This document shows, piece by piece, positions 52,225 through 60,463 of a stretch of DNA of 64,000 nt; the first letter of the stretch is position 1; the number at the start of each line of letters is the position of its first letter. Both the position numbers and the translations under genes were made by a program. Under the pieces are notes generated by a model, which was not told where the DNA came from, did not search any database, and was given only the letters and a program-made list of their open reading frames with translations. Source of the stretch: Arthrobacter_J sp038199985 (GTDB lineage Bacteria > Actinomycetota > Actinomycetes > Actinomycetales > Micrococcaceae); contig JBBPYK010000135.1 in the NCBI GenBank assembly GCA_038199985.1, positions 1-64,000 of the forward strand, in the 5' to 3' direction.

Positions 52225-52724
52225 GTTCCCCGGTGTGGACGGTTGACATAACGACGGCGGACGCTGGCCTCACGCGTGCTGCGGCGGCCGAGATCGGACG
52301 CAGTCTCGCCGCCGGAGATGTCCTCCTGCTCTCCGGCGAGCTGGGGGCCGGAAAGACCACTTTTACTCAGGGGCTCGGCGTTGGTCTGGGCGTGCGCAGC
52401 GGTATCATTTCGCCCACGTTTGTGTTGGTGCGCATCCACCCCTCGGTCACCAACGGGCCACAGCTGGTTCATGTCGACGCGTACCGGCTCACGAGTGAGG
52501 GCGAGGTCGATGATCTGGACCTCGAATCCACCCTCGACACCTCCGTCACCGTCATCGAATGGGGGGAAGGACGCGCCGAGCACCTTTCGCCCAACAGACT
52601 CCATATTCACCTGAAGCGCCCCACGGGCGGCAACTTAACGGATTTCGAAGCCGACAACGACGAGCCGCGGACCCTGTGTATCTCGGCCTTCGGCCCGGGT
52701 TGGAAGACTCGGGAGCTGTTCTGA
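52221..52724 (+). CDS. tsaE: tRNA t6A biosynthesis ATPase TsaE
   Basis: TsaE is the ATPase that resets the TsaB-TsaD complex in t6A37 tRNA modification. The P-loop GELGAGKTTFTQGLG (near residues 41-55), ISPTFVLVRIH, HVDAYRL and VIEWGEGRAEHL are all in place in 167 residues. It starts inside the alr stop (ATGA). Its partners tsaB and tsaD lie about 2.3 kb further on, beyond the furA-katA insertion. Confidence 0.95.
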   Translation: MSSPVWTVDITTADAGLTRAAAAEIGRSLAAGDVLLLSGELGAGKTTFTQGLGVGLGVRSGIISPTFVLVRIHPSVTNGPQLVHVDAYRLTSEGEVDDLDLESTLDTSVTVIEWGEGRAEHLSPNRLHIHLKRPTGGNLTDFEADNDEPRTLCISAFGPGWKTRELF

Positions 52725-52744
52725 GCCTTCGGCTGAACCAGAGC

Positions 52745-52780
52745 GGGCGCCCGGCTGGAGATTCCCAGCCGGGCGCCCGA
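52745..52780. terminator. Perfect hairpin between tsaE and katA
   Basis: CGGGCGCCCGGCTGG and CCAGCCGGGCGCCCG form a perfect 15-bp stem with a 6-nt loop between two convergent genes. It can end both transcripts. No T tract is needed for such hairpins in Actinobacteria. Confidence 0.85.
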
Positions 52781-52794
52781 ATGATTCATCCTCG

Positions 52795-54318
52795 TTAGTT
52801 GGCCGGGGTCTCGACCAAATCGTCCTGGTCCGTGCCCATGCCCGGCGCGGTGGCGCCGTCCGCATGGGCCTTGACAGCCTCTTCGATGCGCCGGCCGATG
52901 GTTTCGTCCACGTTCTTCCAGTATTGGAAGGCGTTCGATAGCACCGGCTCCTTCACACCATCCAGGGCACCGGACACCGTCTTGACGAACTCGGTCCGCT
53001 GATCATCGCTGAATACCTCACGCACCAGAATGCCCGGCTGCACAAAGTCGCCGTCGTCCTCGCGCAACGTGTAGGCCTCGCGAACCAGCTCGCCGTTGTC
53101 CTCCCAGCCGTTGTGCACTGGGCCGGTCTCGTCCGACCAGGAGTCACCAAAGGAGTTCGGAGCGTACATGCTCCGGCCACCACTGTGGTCGTACCACATG
53201 TTGCCCTCGAAGTTATAGGTATGCACCTCGTTGATCGGCCGGTTGACCGGCAGCTGTTGGAAGTTGGTGCCGATGCGGTAGCGCTGGGCGTCCCCGTAGG
53301 CGAAGTTGCGGCCCAGCAGCATCTTGTCCGGGGAGTTTCCGGTACCTGGGACCATATTGGCCGGGGAAAAGGCGGCTTGTTCGATCTGGGCGAAGAAGTT
53401 CTCCGGATTCCGGTTCAGGGTCATGGTGCCGACCTTGTGCCGCGGGTAGTCCTTCTGGGACCAGGTCTTGGTCAGGTCGAAAGGGTTGTACCGGTAGGTC
53501 TTAGCCTCCTCGAACGGCATGATCTGCCAGTACAGGTCCCACTTGGGGTGCTGTCCCTGCTCGAGGGATTCAAAGAGGTCACGGCGGTGGGCCTCGGCAT
53601 CGGCTCCGGCCAGGCGTTCGGCCTCCTCGTTGCTCAGACACTCCACGCCCTGCTGTGATTCGAAGGCCCACTTCACAAAGAACTTTTCGCCCTTTGCGTT
53701 GACCAGCATGTAGGTGTGTGAACTGTAGCCGTTCATGTGACGCCAGGTCTTCGGTAGGCCGCGCTCCCCCATGACGTAGGTGACCTGGTGGGCGGACTCG
53801 GGGTTCTGGGTCCAGAAATCCCACTGCATGGTGGCATCACGCAGGCCAGAGGACGGCAGGCGCTTCTGCGAGCGGATGAAGTGCGGGAACTTCATGGGGT
53901 CGCGAAGGAAGAAGACAGGGGTGTTGTTGCCCACCATGTCGAAGTTTCCCTCGTTGGTGTAGAACTTCATGGCGAAACCGCGTACGTCACGCCAAGTGTC
54001 CGGAGAGCCCAGCTCGCCGGCGACTGTGGAAAACCGTGCCAGCATCTCGGTTTTCTTGCCCGGCTGCAGGAAGTCGGCCTTGGTCCACTGCGTGACGTCC
54101 TCGGTGACCTCAAAGGTACCGAACGCGCCAGCACCCTTGGCGTGCGGACGACGCTCCGGTACGTTCATCCTGTTGAAATGCGCCAGGGTTTCCACCAAGT
54201 GGTGATCGTGCAGCGGGATGGATCCGTTGGAGCCAACGCTCAGCGAGTTGCGGTCACTGACCGCGGGGATTCCGGCCGAGGTGGTCGAGCCAGTACTGTG
54301 CGGGGTCTTTTCTGTCAT
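52795..54318 (-). CDS. katA: Catalase
   Basis: Monofunctional haem catalase breaks down hydrogen peroxide. ATG 54318 with AAGGAAT upstream gives 507 residues, a small-subunit catalase. The catalytic His59 lies in ERRPHAKGAGAFG, the catalytic Asn in MVGNNTPVFFLRDP, and the haem-ligand Tyr in NFAYGDAQRYRIG. The open frame continues 12 codons upstream without homology. It follows furA by 76 nt on the same strand and is probably in one operon with it. Confidence 0.96.
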   Translation of the reverse strand: MTEKTPHSTGSTTSAGIPAVSDRNSLSVGSNGSIPLHDHHLVETLAHFNRMNVPERRPHAKGAGAFGTFEVTEDVTQWTKADFLQPGKKTEMLARFSTVAGELGSPDTWRDVRGFAMKFYTNEGNFDMVGNNTPVFFLRDPMKFPHFIRSQKRLPSSGLRDATMQWDFWTQNPESAHQVTYVMGERGLPKTWRHMNGYSSHTYMLVNAKGEKFFVKWAFESQQGVECLSNEEAERLAGADAEAHRRDLFESLEQGQHPKWDLYWQIMPFEEAKTYRYNPFDLTKTWSQKDYPRHKVGTMTLNRNPENFFAQIEQAAFSPANMVPGTGNSPDKMLLGRNFAYGDAQRYRIGTNFQQLPVNRPINEVHTYNFEGNMWYDHSGGRSMYAPNSFGDSWSDETGPVHNGWEDNGELVREAYTLREDDGDFVQPGILVREVFSDDQRTEFVKTVSGALDGVKEPVLSNAFQYWKNVDETIGRRIEEAVKAHADGATAPGMGTDQDDLVETPAN

Positions 54319-54394
54319 CAAATATTCCTTGGTCGGGTTGGGAGGGATGGACAAACCGGCCTGCCCGGGGATGGGCTTACCGGAGCTCAGGGGT

Positions 54395-54895
54395 TTACGG
54401 CGTCGCGCTGTCGGTTGTGTCGGCCAAACAGTTGGTACAGACGCCTTGATAGACGACGTCGGCTACGTAAATGGTCATTCCATGAGGTTCAGTGGGAGTG
54501 AGGCAAGGAGCGTGTCCGAAGGCACAGTTCACATCTTCGATGCGCCCACACACCGTGCAGACTGCGTGGTGGTGGTTGTCCGCCACCCGGGTCTCGTACC
54601 GGGCCGGGGATTGAGCCAAGTCCAACTGGCGCAACAGCCCTGCGTCGGTGAGGGAGTGCAACACCATGTAAATGGACTGCACGGTGATCTCGGGCAAAAC
54701 ATGACGGACGGTGGCGAGCACTTCGTCCGCTGTGGCGTGCGGTGTCCTCTCCAGTGCATCCAGCACAGTCAGCCGAGGCTTGGTGACGCGCAGACCAGTC
54801 GCCCGGATTCGCGTGGCCCATGGCAGTGGCGAAACGCCAGCGTGCGCGGCATTCTCCTGCTCTCGGAGTCGATCGGAGCGTGTGGTCGAGGTCAT
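54395..54895 (-). CDS. furA: Fur-family peroxide/iron-responsive repressor
   Basis: This 166-residue Fur-superfamily repressor has a winged-helix DNA-binding domain (GLRVTKPRLTVLDALERTPH; ITVQSIYMVLHSLTDAGLL), the metal site HHHAVCTVCGRIEDV and the structural-zinc pair CTNC near the C-terminus. Position directly before katA matches the furA-kat arrangement of mycobacteria and streptomycetes, where the regulator senses peroxide through its metal and represses itself and the catalase. A palindrome just upstream is a likely operator. Confidence 0.92.
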   Translation of the reverse strand: MTSTTRSDRLREQENAAHAGVSPLPWATRIRATGLRVTKPRLTVLDALERTPHATADEVLATVRHVLPEITVQSIYMVLHSLTDAGLLRQLDLAQSPARYETRVADNHHHAVCTVCGRIEDVNCAFGHAPCLTPTEPHGMTIYVADVVYQGVCTNCLADTTDSATP

Positions 54896-54912
54896 ACCTT
54901 TACTGTGCCATA

Positions 54913-54932
54913 TTTTGAGTAACTCATCAAAA
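54913..54932 (-). promoter_or_regulatory. Candidate FurA operator
   Basis: TTTTGA-N8-TCAAAA, with an inner perfect palindrome TGAGTAACTCA, lies 18 to 37 bp before the furA start. The AT-rich inverted repeat and its position fit autoregulation by FurA. Confidence 0.55.
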
Positions 54933-54985
54933 GGGTTCAGCTACTAGCGACGGGGCCCATGAGGCAACGTCGCTAGAATAGAACG

Positions 54986-55654
54986 GTGCTCATTCTCTCT
55001 CTGGATACCTCCGCTAATGCCAGCGCGGCACTTGTGAACGACGACGGCGTTCTCGCCTCGTTCGCATCCAGAGACACCCGAACCCATGCTGAGGTGCTGA
55101 CACCGGCCATCCGTGATCTACTGGCGGAAGTCGGGGTCGACGGCAGGGATTTAGATGCTGTGATCACCGGAACCGGCCCAGGGCCTTTTACCGGATTACG
55201 CGCCGGTATCGCGACCGCAAGGACCCTCGCGTTTGTCTGGAACGTGCCACTTTTTGGGCTCATGAGCCTGGAAGCAATCGCTGCAGACGCGTTGGCAGAC
55301 GCCCGAGAGCGTGGACTCGACGAGTATTTGGTAGCAACAGACGCTCGACGCAAAGAAGTGTACTGGGCACGGTTCAGGGCCAGGGGAGACGCTCCTAGGC
55401 TCCTCGAGGGGCCAGCGGTTGCGTCGCCGTCGAACCTTCCTGCCCTGCCCGTCTACGGCAAAGGTGCCGGACTCTACGCGGACGAGTTGAGCGCGGCCGA
55501 AGGTTTCACCGATCTGCAGCCAGCGGCTTCGTCCCTGGGCGTCGTCGCGCTTGAGCGGATCCACACTGGTAGCCAGTCCACTGACACCACCCCTCTGTAC
55601 TTACGCGAATCCGATGCCAAGGTCCCTGGACCCCGAAAGCGGGCACTGTCATGA
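54986..55654 (+). CDS. tsaB: tRNA t6A biosynthesis protein TsaB
   Basis: TsaB is the inactive-kinase-fold partner of TsaD. The 222-residue sequence begins MLILSLDTSANASAALVNDD and has AVITGTGPGPFTGLRAGIAT and ATDARRKEVYWARF, all typical. The start is GTG. Its stop overlaps the rimI ATG by 4 nt. The tsaE gene is separated from it by the furA-katA pair on the other strand. Confidence 0.94.
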   Translation: MLILSLDTSANASAALVNDDGVLASFASRDTRTHAEVLTPAIRDLLAEVGVDGRDLDAVITGTGPGPFTGLRAGIATARTLAFVWNVPLFGLMSLEAIAADALADARERGLDEYLVATDARRKEVYWARFRARGDAPRLLEGPAVASPSNLPALPVYGKGAGLYADELSAAEGFTDLQPAASSLGVVALERIHTGSQSTDTTPLYLRESDAKVPGPRKRALS

Positions 55655-56154
55655 CCAGCCGAATTCCCGAACTCCCGCAACGGGAGCTACCGTCCACGGT
55701 GACGCTGCGCGCCATGACCACCGACGACGTCGTGCCGGTTCACGCGATGGAAAACCAGTTGTTCCCCACGGACGCATGGCCACTGGAGATGTTTTATGCG
55801 GAGCTCGAACAGCCGCAAACCAGGCACTATGTGGTGGCAGAGGAAGCCGGTGCCATCATCGGGTACGCCGGGCTGATGTGTATTCCTCCGCTGGGAGATA
55901 TCCAGACCATCGCCGTCGAACCCGGCCACGAGGGCCAGGGCATCGGGTCGGTTCTGCTGCGCCGCCTCATCGAGGAGGCCGCCGCCAGGGGCGCGGACAG
56001 CGTGCTGCTGGAAGTGCGCGCCGATAACCCGCGAGCACAGCAGCTGTATCAGTACTTCGGCTTCTTACAGATCGACGTCCGACGACGCTACTATCGCGGC
56101 GGGATCGACGCCATCATCATGAAACTGGACTTACTGGAGGCCCATCATGACTGA
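55651..56154 (+). CDS. rimI: Ribosomal-protein-alanine N-acetyltransferase
   Basis: This GNAT-fold enzyme acetylates the N-terminus of S18 and possibly other proteins. The acetyl-CoA motif A is IQTIAVEPGHEGQGIGSVLL (near residues 89-108), with motif B YFGFLQIDVRRRYY. Length is 167, with a short N-terminal addition. It overlaps tsaB by 4 nt and tsaD by 8 nt, which supports one operon. The exact substrate is inferred from its position. Confidence 0.93.
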   Translation: MTSRIPELPQRELPSTVTLRAMTTDDVVPVHAMENQLFPTDAWPLEMFYAELEQPQTRHYVVAEEAGAIIGYAGLMCIPPLGDIQTIAVEPGHEGQGIGSVLLRRLIEEAAARGADSVLLEVRADNPRAQQLYQYFGFLQIDVRRRYYRGGIDAIIMKLDLLEAHHD

Positions 56155-57229
56155 CCCGGCTGGACCTCTGGTCCTTGGCATCGAATCCTCGTGCGATGAA
56201 ACCGGCGTCGGCATTGTCCGCGGACGGCAACTGCTGGCCAACGCCGTAGCATCATCCATGGAGGAGCACGTCCGGTTTGGTGGAGTCATCCCCGAGATCG
56301 CGTCGCGAGCACACCTCGATGCTTTCCTGCCCACCCTGCAGCAGGCATTGAACGAGGCCCAGGTTTCCCTCGAGGACATCGATGCCATCGCGGTCACCTC
56401 TGGGCCAGGGCTGTCCGGTGCCCTCATGGTCGGGGTCTCGGCGGCCAAGGCCCTTGCGCTCGCCGCTGGCAAACCGCTCTATGCCATCAACCATCTCGTG
56501 GCCCACGTGGGAGTGGGGCTGCTGGACGAGTCCCTCGGCGGTCGACCGCTACCCGAGAACCTTGGCGCGCTCCTGGTCTCTGGCGGGCACACAGAAGTCC
56601 TCAGAGTTCGAAGTATTGCCTCCGACGTCGAATTGCTGGGGTCTACTATCGACGACGCTGCCGGCGAGGCATATGACAAGGTGGCGCGCATCCTAGGGCT
56701 CGGATATCCCGGTGGGCCCGCGATCGACAGATTGGCACAAGAAGGTAACCCGCGCGCCGTGCGCTTCCCTCGCGGGCTGACGCAGCCCAAGTACATGGGC
56801 ACGGCCGATGAACCCGGCCCGCACCGTTACGATTGGTCATTCTCAGGGCTCAAGACTGCTGTTGCGCGCTGCGTGGAACATTATGAGGCAGCAGGAGAGC
56901 CGGTACCGATAGCCGACGTCGCCGCTTCCTTTCAGGAGGCCGTAGTGGATGTCATCACCACCAAAGCGGTTCTGGCGTGCCAAGAACACGGGATCACTGA
57001 GTTGCTACTCGGCGGGGGAGTAGCGGCGAACTCTCGTTTGCGGGAGCTCACACATGAGCGGTGTTCTACGGCCGGGATTACTCTGCATGTTCCGCGACCG
57101 GTTCTCTGTACCGATAACGGCGCCATGGTGGCCGCACTCGGATCACAGATTGTCGCTGCCGGTGGTCAACCGAGCGGTCTGGATTTCGGAACTGACTCGT
57201 CTATGCCGGTCACCACCGTGTATCAATAA
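56147..57229 (+). CDS. tsaD: tRNA N6-adenosine threonylcarbamoyltransferase TsaD
   Basis: TsaD transfers the threonylcarbamoyl group to A37 of ANN-reading tRNAs. The ASKHA-fold protein has GIESSCDETGVGIV, the metal-binding INHLVAHVGVG (HxxxH), LLVSGGHTEVL and ELLLGGGVAANSRLREL. Length is 360. It starts 8 nt before the rimI stop and ends the tsaB-rimI-tsaD operon. Confidence 0.96.
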   Translation: MTDPAGPLVLGIESSCDETGVGIVRGRQLLANAVASSMEEHVRFGGVIPEIASRAHLDAFLPTLQQALNEAQVSLEDIDAIAVTSGPGLSGALMVGVSAAKALALAAGKPLYAINHLVAHVGVGLLDESLGGRPLPENLGALLVSGGHTEVLRVRSIASDVELLGSTIDDAAGEAYDKVARILGLGYPGGPAIDRLAQEGNPRAVRFPRGLTQPKYMGTADEPGPHRYDWSFSGLKTAVARCVEHYEAAGEPVPIADVAASFQEAVVDVITTKAVLACQEHGITELLLGGGVAANSRLRELTHERCSTAGITLHVPRPVLCTDNGAMVAALGSQIVAAGGQPSGLDFGTDSSMPVTTVYQ

Positions 57230-57299
57230 ATGTTCTAACCGGTAGGAAAAATAGCAGGGTGCTAGGACAGTGGTGAAGTATCCCGGTAGCGTATTGATC

Positions 57300-57869
57300 A
57301 TGACTATCGAGAGCGGCTTCGCCGACGAATACCGCAGCCTGAACGCAACCCTTTCCTCCGTCCTGGTCCGCGTGGCTGAGGACGACTGGAACAATGATTC
57401 GCCGTGCACGGGGTGGAAAGCCGTCGACGTGTTGAGGCACCTCATCTCCACGCAGCGCACTTTTCTAGAAGAACGAGGAATTCCACTAAACGACGAGCTA
57501 CGTGTGGTCAATAATCCTGTTGCGGCGTGGTCCCAGCACAGTGCTTGGGTCCAGGATCTGCTCCAGGATCCCAAGGTCAGCGACAAGGAGTATGAAGGCT
57601 ACTTCGGGACGGCGAAGGTCGGGGAATCGATGGTGCGGTTCTACGGGTTCGACATGGTGGTGCACCGGTGGGACATCGCCCGGGCTGCAGGATTAGACGA
57701 TGACTTCTCCAGCGACGAGATGAACATGTTGGAGGGTGCCATTGCAGAGTTTGGTGAGAGCCTCTACTCCAAAGGCGTCTGCAAGCCTGCACTTGAGGTG
57801 CCCAATACCACGGATCGGCAGACGCTCATTCTTGCGAAGCTGGGACGCCACACGGACGTGACCCGCTAA
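57300..57869 (+). CDS. DinB / maleylpyruvate isomerase N-domain-like protein (TIGR03086-type)
   Basis: This 189-residue protein resembles the four-helix metal-binding family of mycothiol-dependent enzymes. PCTGWKAVDVLRHLISTQ near residues 37-54 holds the first metal-ligand His, and MVVHRWDIARAAGLDDDF near residues 118-135 holds the conserved HxWD pattern. Only parts of the usual triad are visible, so the enzyme activity is unknown. ATG 57300 gives the family N-terminus; GTG 57270 would add 10 residues. It stands alone after tsaD. Confidence 0.8.
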   Translation: MTIESGFADEYRSLNATLSSVLVRVAEDDWNNDSPCTGWKAVDVLRHLISTQRTFLEERGIPLNDELRVVNNPVAAWSQHSAWVQDLLQDPKVSDKEYEGYFGTAKVGESMVRFYGFDMVVHRWDIARAAGLDDDFSSDEMNMLEGAIAEFGESLYSKGVCKPALEVPNTTDRQTLILAKLGRHTDVTR

Positions 57870-57904
57870 AGCGTTCGTGCACTATGGACGGCGCTGCTCG
57901 ACAG

Positions 57905-59056
57905 TCAGGCGTCGGAACCGGCCCGCATCTGTGCAATGAGATCGCGGACCACAGCGCGCAGATCGCCGTTGTTCTCCTTGGCGATGCGACGCTGGCGCTG
58001 ATAGCCAGCCCCGTTCCGGACGATTGACTCGACGTCCGCCAGTTCCTGCGTGCAGTTCAGCTTCCGCGCTATGGGTTCCAGGCGGTTCAGCGTCTCCATG
58101 ATGTGCTCGGTGACAAGCTGTTCCTTGCCAGCCGCATCAAGAATAATAATGGCCTCTAGACCGTAGCGGGCTGCGCGCCATTTGTTCTCTTGGACGTGCC
58201 AGGGCGGCATAGTGGGAATGGCCCCGCCGGCGTCGAGCGTTTGTGAGAAATCCTCTACCAGGCACTGAGTCAACGCAGCGACGGCGCCAATCTCCCGAAG
58301 CGTGGACAGTCCGTCGCAGATCCGCATCTCGATGGTACCGAGATTGCCCACAGGCCGGACGTCCCAGCGGATTTCACCGACAGAGTCGATAACACCAGTG
58401 GTGAACATGTCCTGGACATATTCTTCGTAGCGAGCCCAGTTGGGGAACTGGAACGGCAGGCCGGCCGTGGGCAGTTGCTGGAACATGAGCGCGCGTTGAG
58501 AGGCGTAGCCCGTGTCCTCGCCGCCCCAGAACGGCGATGAGGCTGAAAGCGCCTGCAGGTGAGGGAAATAGTTCACCAGACCGTCAAGTACCGGCATGGC
58601 TTTGTCACGGTTGTCCAGACCGACGTGAACGTGGACCCCGTAGATGACCATCTGCTGGCCCCACCACTGGGTTCGATCGATGAGTTTTGAGTAACGTTCT
58701 TTGTCGGTGACCGGTTGGGAGCGCGGCGGGGCGAAGGGATGCGACCCAGCCGAGAACAGCTCGATGTCCATCTTGTCTGTGACGTCGCGCAGAGCCGAGA
58801 TTGACCGGGCCAGATCAGCTTTGGCCTCGGAGACCGTGTGGCAAACGCCGGTCACGACTTCCACTGTGTTCAGTAGCAGTTCCTGTTTGATGTGCGGATG
58901 CTCATCGTCCTCCTGCAGGCCAGGATGGTTTGCAGCGACTCCGCGGAGGACTTCATCAGCCACCGATTTGAGCTCGCCCGTTTGGGCGTCTGCCAGAGCA
59001 ATCTCCCACTCAACTCCGAGTGTGGACTGTTCTGACTGGGCGAACTCAATCTTCAT
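57905..59056 (-). CDS. GCS2-type carboxylate-amine (glutamate--cysteine) ligase
   Basis: The protein belongs to the YbdK/GCS2 family that joins glutamate to an amine with ATP. LGVEWEIALADAQTGEL starts the domain at residue 13, followed by NTVEVVTGVCHTVSEA, VIYGVHVHVGLDNRDKAMPV and WDVRPVGNLGTIEMRICDGL. The length of 383 fits. Actinobacteria use mycothiol instead of glutathione, so the biological substrate is uncertain. No ergothioneine genes are adjacent. Confidence 0.88.
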   Translation of the reverse strand: MKIEFAQSEQSTLGVEWEIALADAQTGELKSVADEVLRGVAANHPGLQEDDEHPHIKQELLLNTVEVVTGVCHTVSEAKADLARSISALRDVTDKMDIELFSAGSHPFAPPRSQPVTDKERYSKLIDRTQWWGQQMVIYGVHVHVGLDNRDKAMPVLDGLVNYFPHLQALSASSPFWGGEDTGYASQRALMFQQLPTAGLPFQFPNWARYEEYVQDMFTTGVIDSVGEIRWDVRPVGNLGTIEMRICDGLSTLREIGAVAALTQCLVEDFSQTLDAGGAIPTMPPWHVQENKWRAARYGLEAIIILDAAGKEQLVTEHIMETLNRLEPIARKLNCTQELADVESIVRNGAGYQRQRRIAKENNGDLRAVVRDLIAQMRAGSDA

Positions 59057-59158
59057 ATGGTCTCCTGATCCGTGCGGTCAATGCCGGCTACAAATGGTGG
59101 CTCAAACCGCTTTATCGGGGAAGGAACTCAGTTCAATGATAATGCAGGAGCGCGCCGG

Positions 59159-60391
59159 CTAGTCGGCGCTGGCAGGGAAGGAGACCGGTTCGACGACGAT
59201 GGCGATCCTGTCTTCCCCAATCCGGGTCAGCACTAGCGTGGCAGAAGCGCCGCCTCGTTTGTTCCCGCCAGGTAGCAACTGCTTCCTGAGCTCTTCCGGT
59301 GTGACGGCGGTTCCGCGCTTTTTGATGTCCAGAATGCCGATACCGTTCTCTCGAACCCAAGTACGGAGGCGCTTGACGTTGTAGGGCAGCACGTCCAAAA
59401 CCTTGTAGGCTCTCGCGAACGGTGAGTCGATCAGGGTTGGCGCACAAATGTAGGCGATGTGCGGGTCCAACAGGTGCCCGCCCAGATTTCGCGCTGCGTC
59501 GGCCACGAGACCAGCCCTGATGACGGCGCCGTCTGGTTCGTACAAGTACCCTTCCGCGGTGCCGATGGTGACATCCTGATTCTCGGGGTCGTAATCCGAT
59601 TCAGCAGTCATCTCTGCGGCACCGGCAGGGCCAATGATCAGGGCAGCACGCCGAACGTCCGGGCGAGCGAGAGCATTGAACCAGAGCGCGACTTCAGTGA
59701 CGTCGCCGTTGACTGACACCCACTGCGCTTCGCAATGAGCTGGCACGGACTCGTGGGGGATGCCGGGACCGAGCTTCACACCGACAGCCAACCCGCGGTT
59801 CGCTAGCTCCTCAACAAAAGACAGAGGAGGGGAAAAGGATTCCGGATCAAAGATTCTGGTGGTGCCAGAGGTGGACGTTGTCCGGCGCGCCGGGTCCAGC
59901 CACACTCCGTCGTGCCCTGCAAGGTCGAACTCTTCGGCGGTGCCGTTCACTACCACCGCGTCCGGCCAGGGCATGAGGTTCATGGTGGCAATGGCGGCTG
60001 TGGTCTCATCTAGCTCGACGGCCGTGACGTGCCGATCCAGACTCGCGAATGCCATTGCATCGGCTCCGATGCCGCAGCCCAGATCCGCGATCTTGGTAAT
60101 TCCAGCTGTCACATAGCGTTGCGCGTGCCGGGCAGCGACGGTGAAACGCGTGGCCTGTTCCAAACCCGCCTGCGAGAAGATCATCTGGTCAGAGAACGGC
60201 CCGAACTTGGTTCGTGCCTTCATTCTCAGCCGTGCCTGAGTGAGGGCCGCGGACACCAGTTCCGGCGAATGCCCCGCCTTGCGTAATTTGTCGCTAACCG
60301 CCAGGGAATCAGATTCGACGTAGGGCCCCATCGAATTGAGCAGCTCCCAGCCCTCGGGAGTCAGGAGTGGGACGATGTTTTCGGCAGCCAT
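59159..60391 (-). CDS. Class I SAM-dependent methyltransferase with THUMP-like C-terminus
   Basis: The 410-residue protein has a Rossmann methyltransferase core with motif I KIADLGCGIGADAMAFA (near residues 97-113), the acidic VTAVELDETTAAI and the DGVWLDPARRT segment, a possible substrate site. The N-terminal 90 residues are helical. The C-terminus (about 320-400) with IGILDIKKRGTAVTPEELRK is the THUMP-like domain of conserved actinobacterial proteins. Target is probably RNA but unproven. It is 102 nt from the GCS2 gene start. Confidence 0.85.
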   Translation of the reverse strand: MAAENIVPLLTPEGWELLNSMGPYVESDSLAVSDKLRKAGHSPELVSAALTQARLRMKARTKFGPFSDQMIFSQAGLEQATRFTVAARHAQRYVTAGITKIADLGCGIGADAMAFASLDRHVTAVELDETTAAIATMNLMPWPDAVVVNGTAEEFDLAGHDGVWLDPARRTTSTSGTTRIFDPESFSPPLSFVEELANRGLAVGVKLGPGIPHESVPAHCEAQWVSVNGDVTEVALWFNALARPDVRRAALIIGPAGAAEMTAESDYDPENQDVTIGTAEGYLYEPDGAVIRAGLVADAARNLGGHLLDPHIAYICAPTLIDSPFARAYKVLDVLPYNVKRLRTWVRENGIGILDIKKRGTAVTPEELRKQLLPGGNKRGGASATLVLTRIGEDRIAIVVEPVSFPASAD

Positions 60392-60463
60392 GAAACCAGC
60401 TTATGGGGACCCGTCCCCACTGCCCTAACCCTCGTCATCCTGGAAGCGACGATGCCCAAGCGG

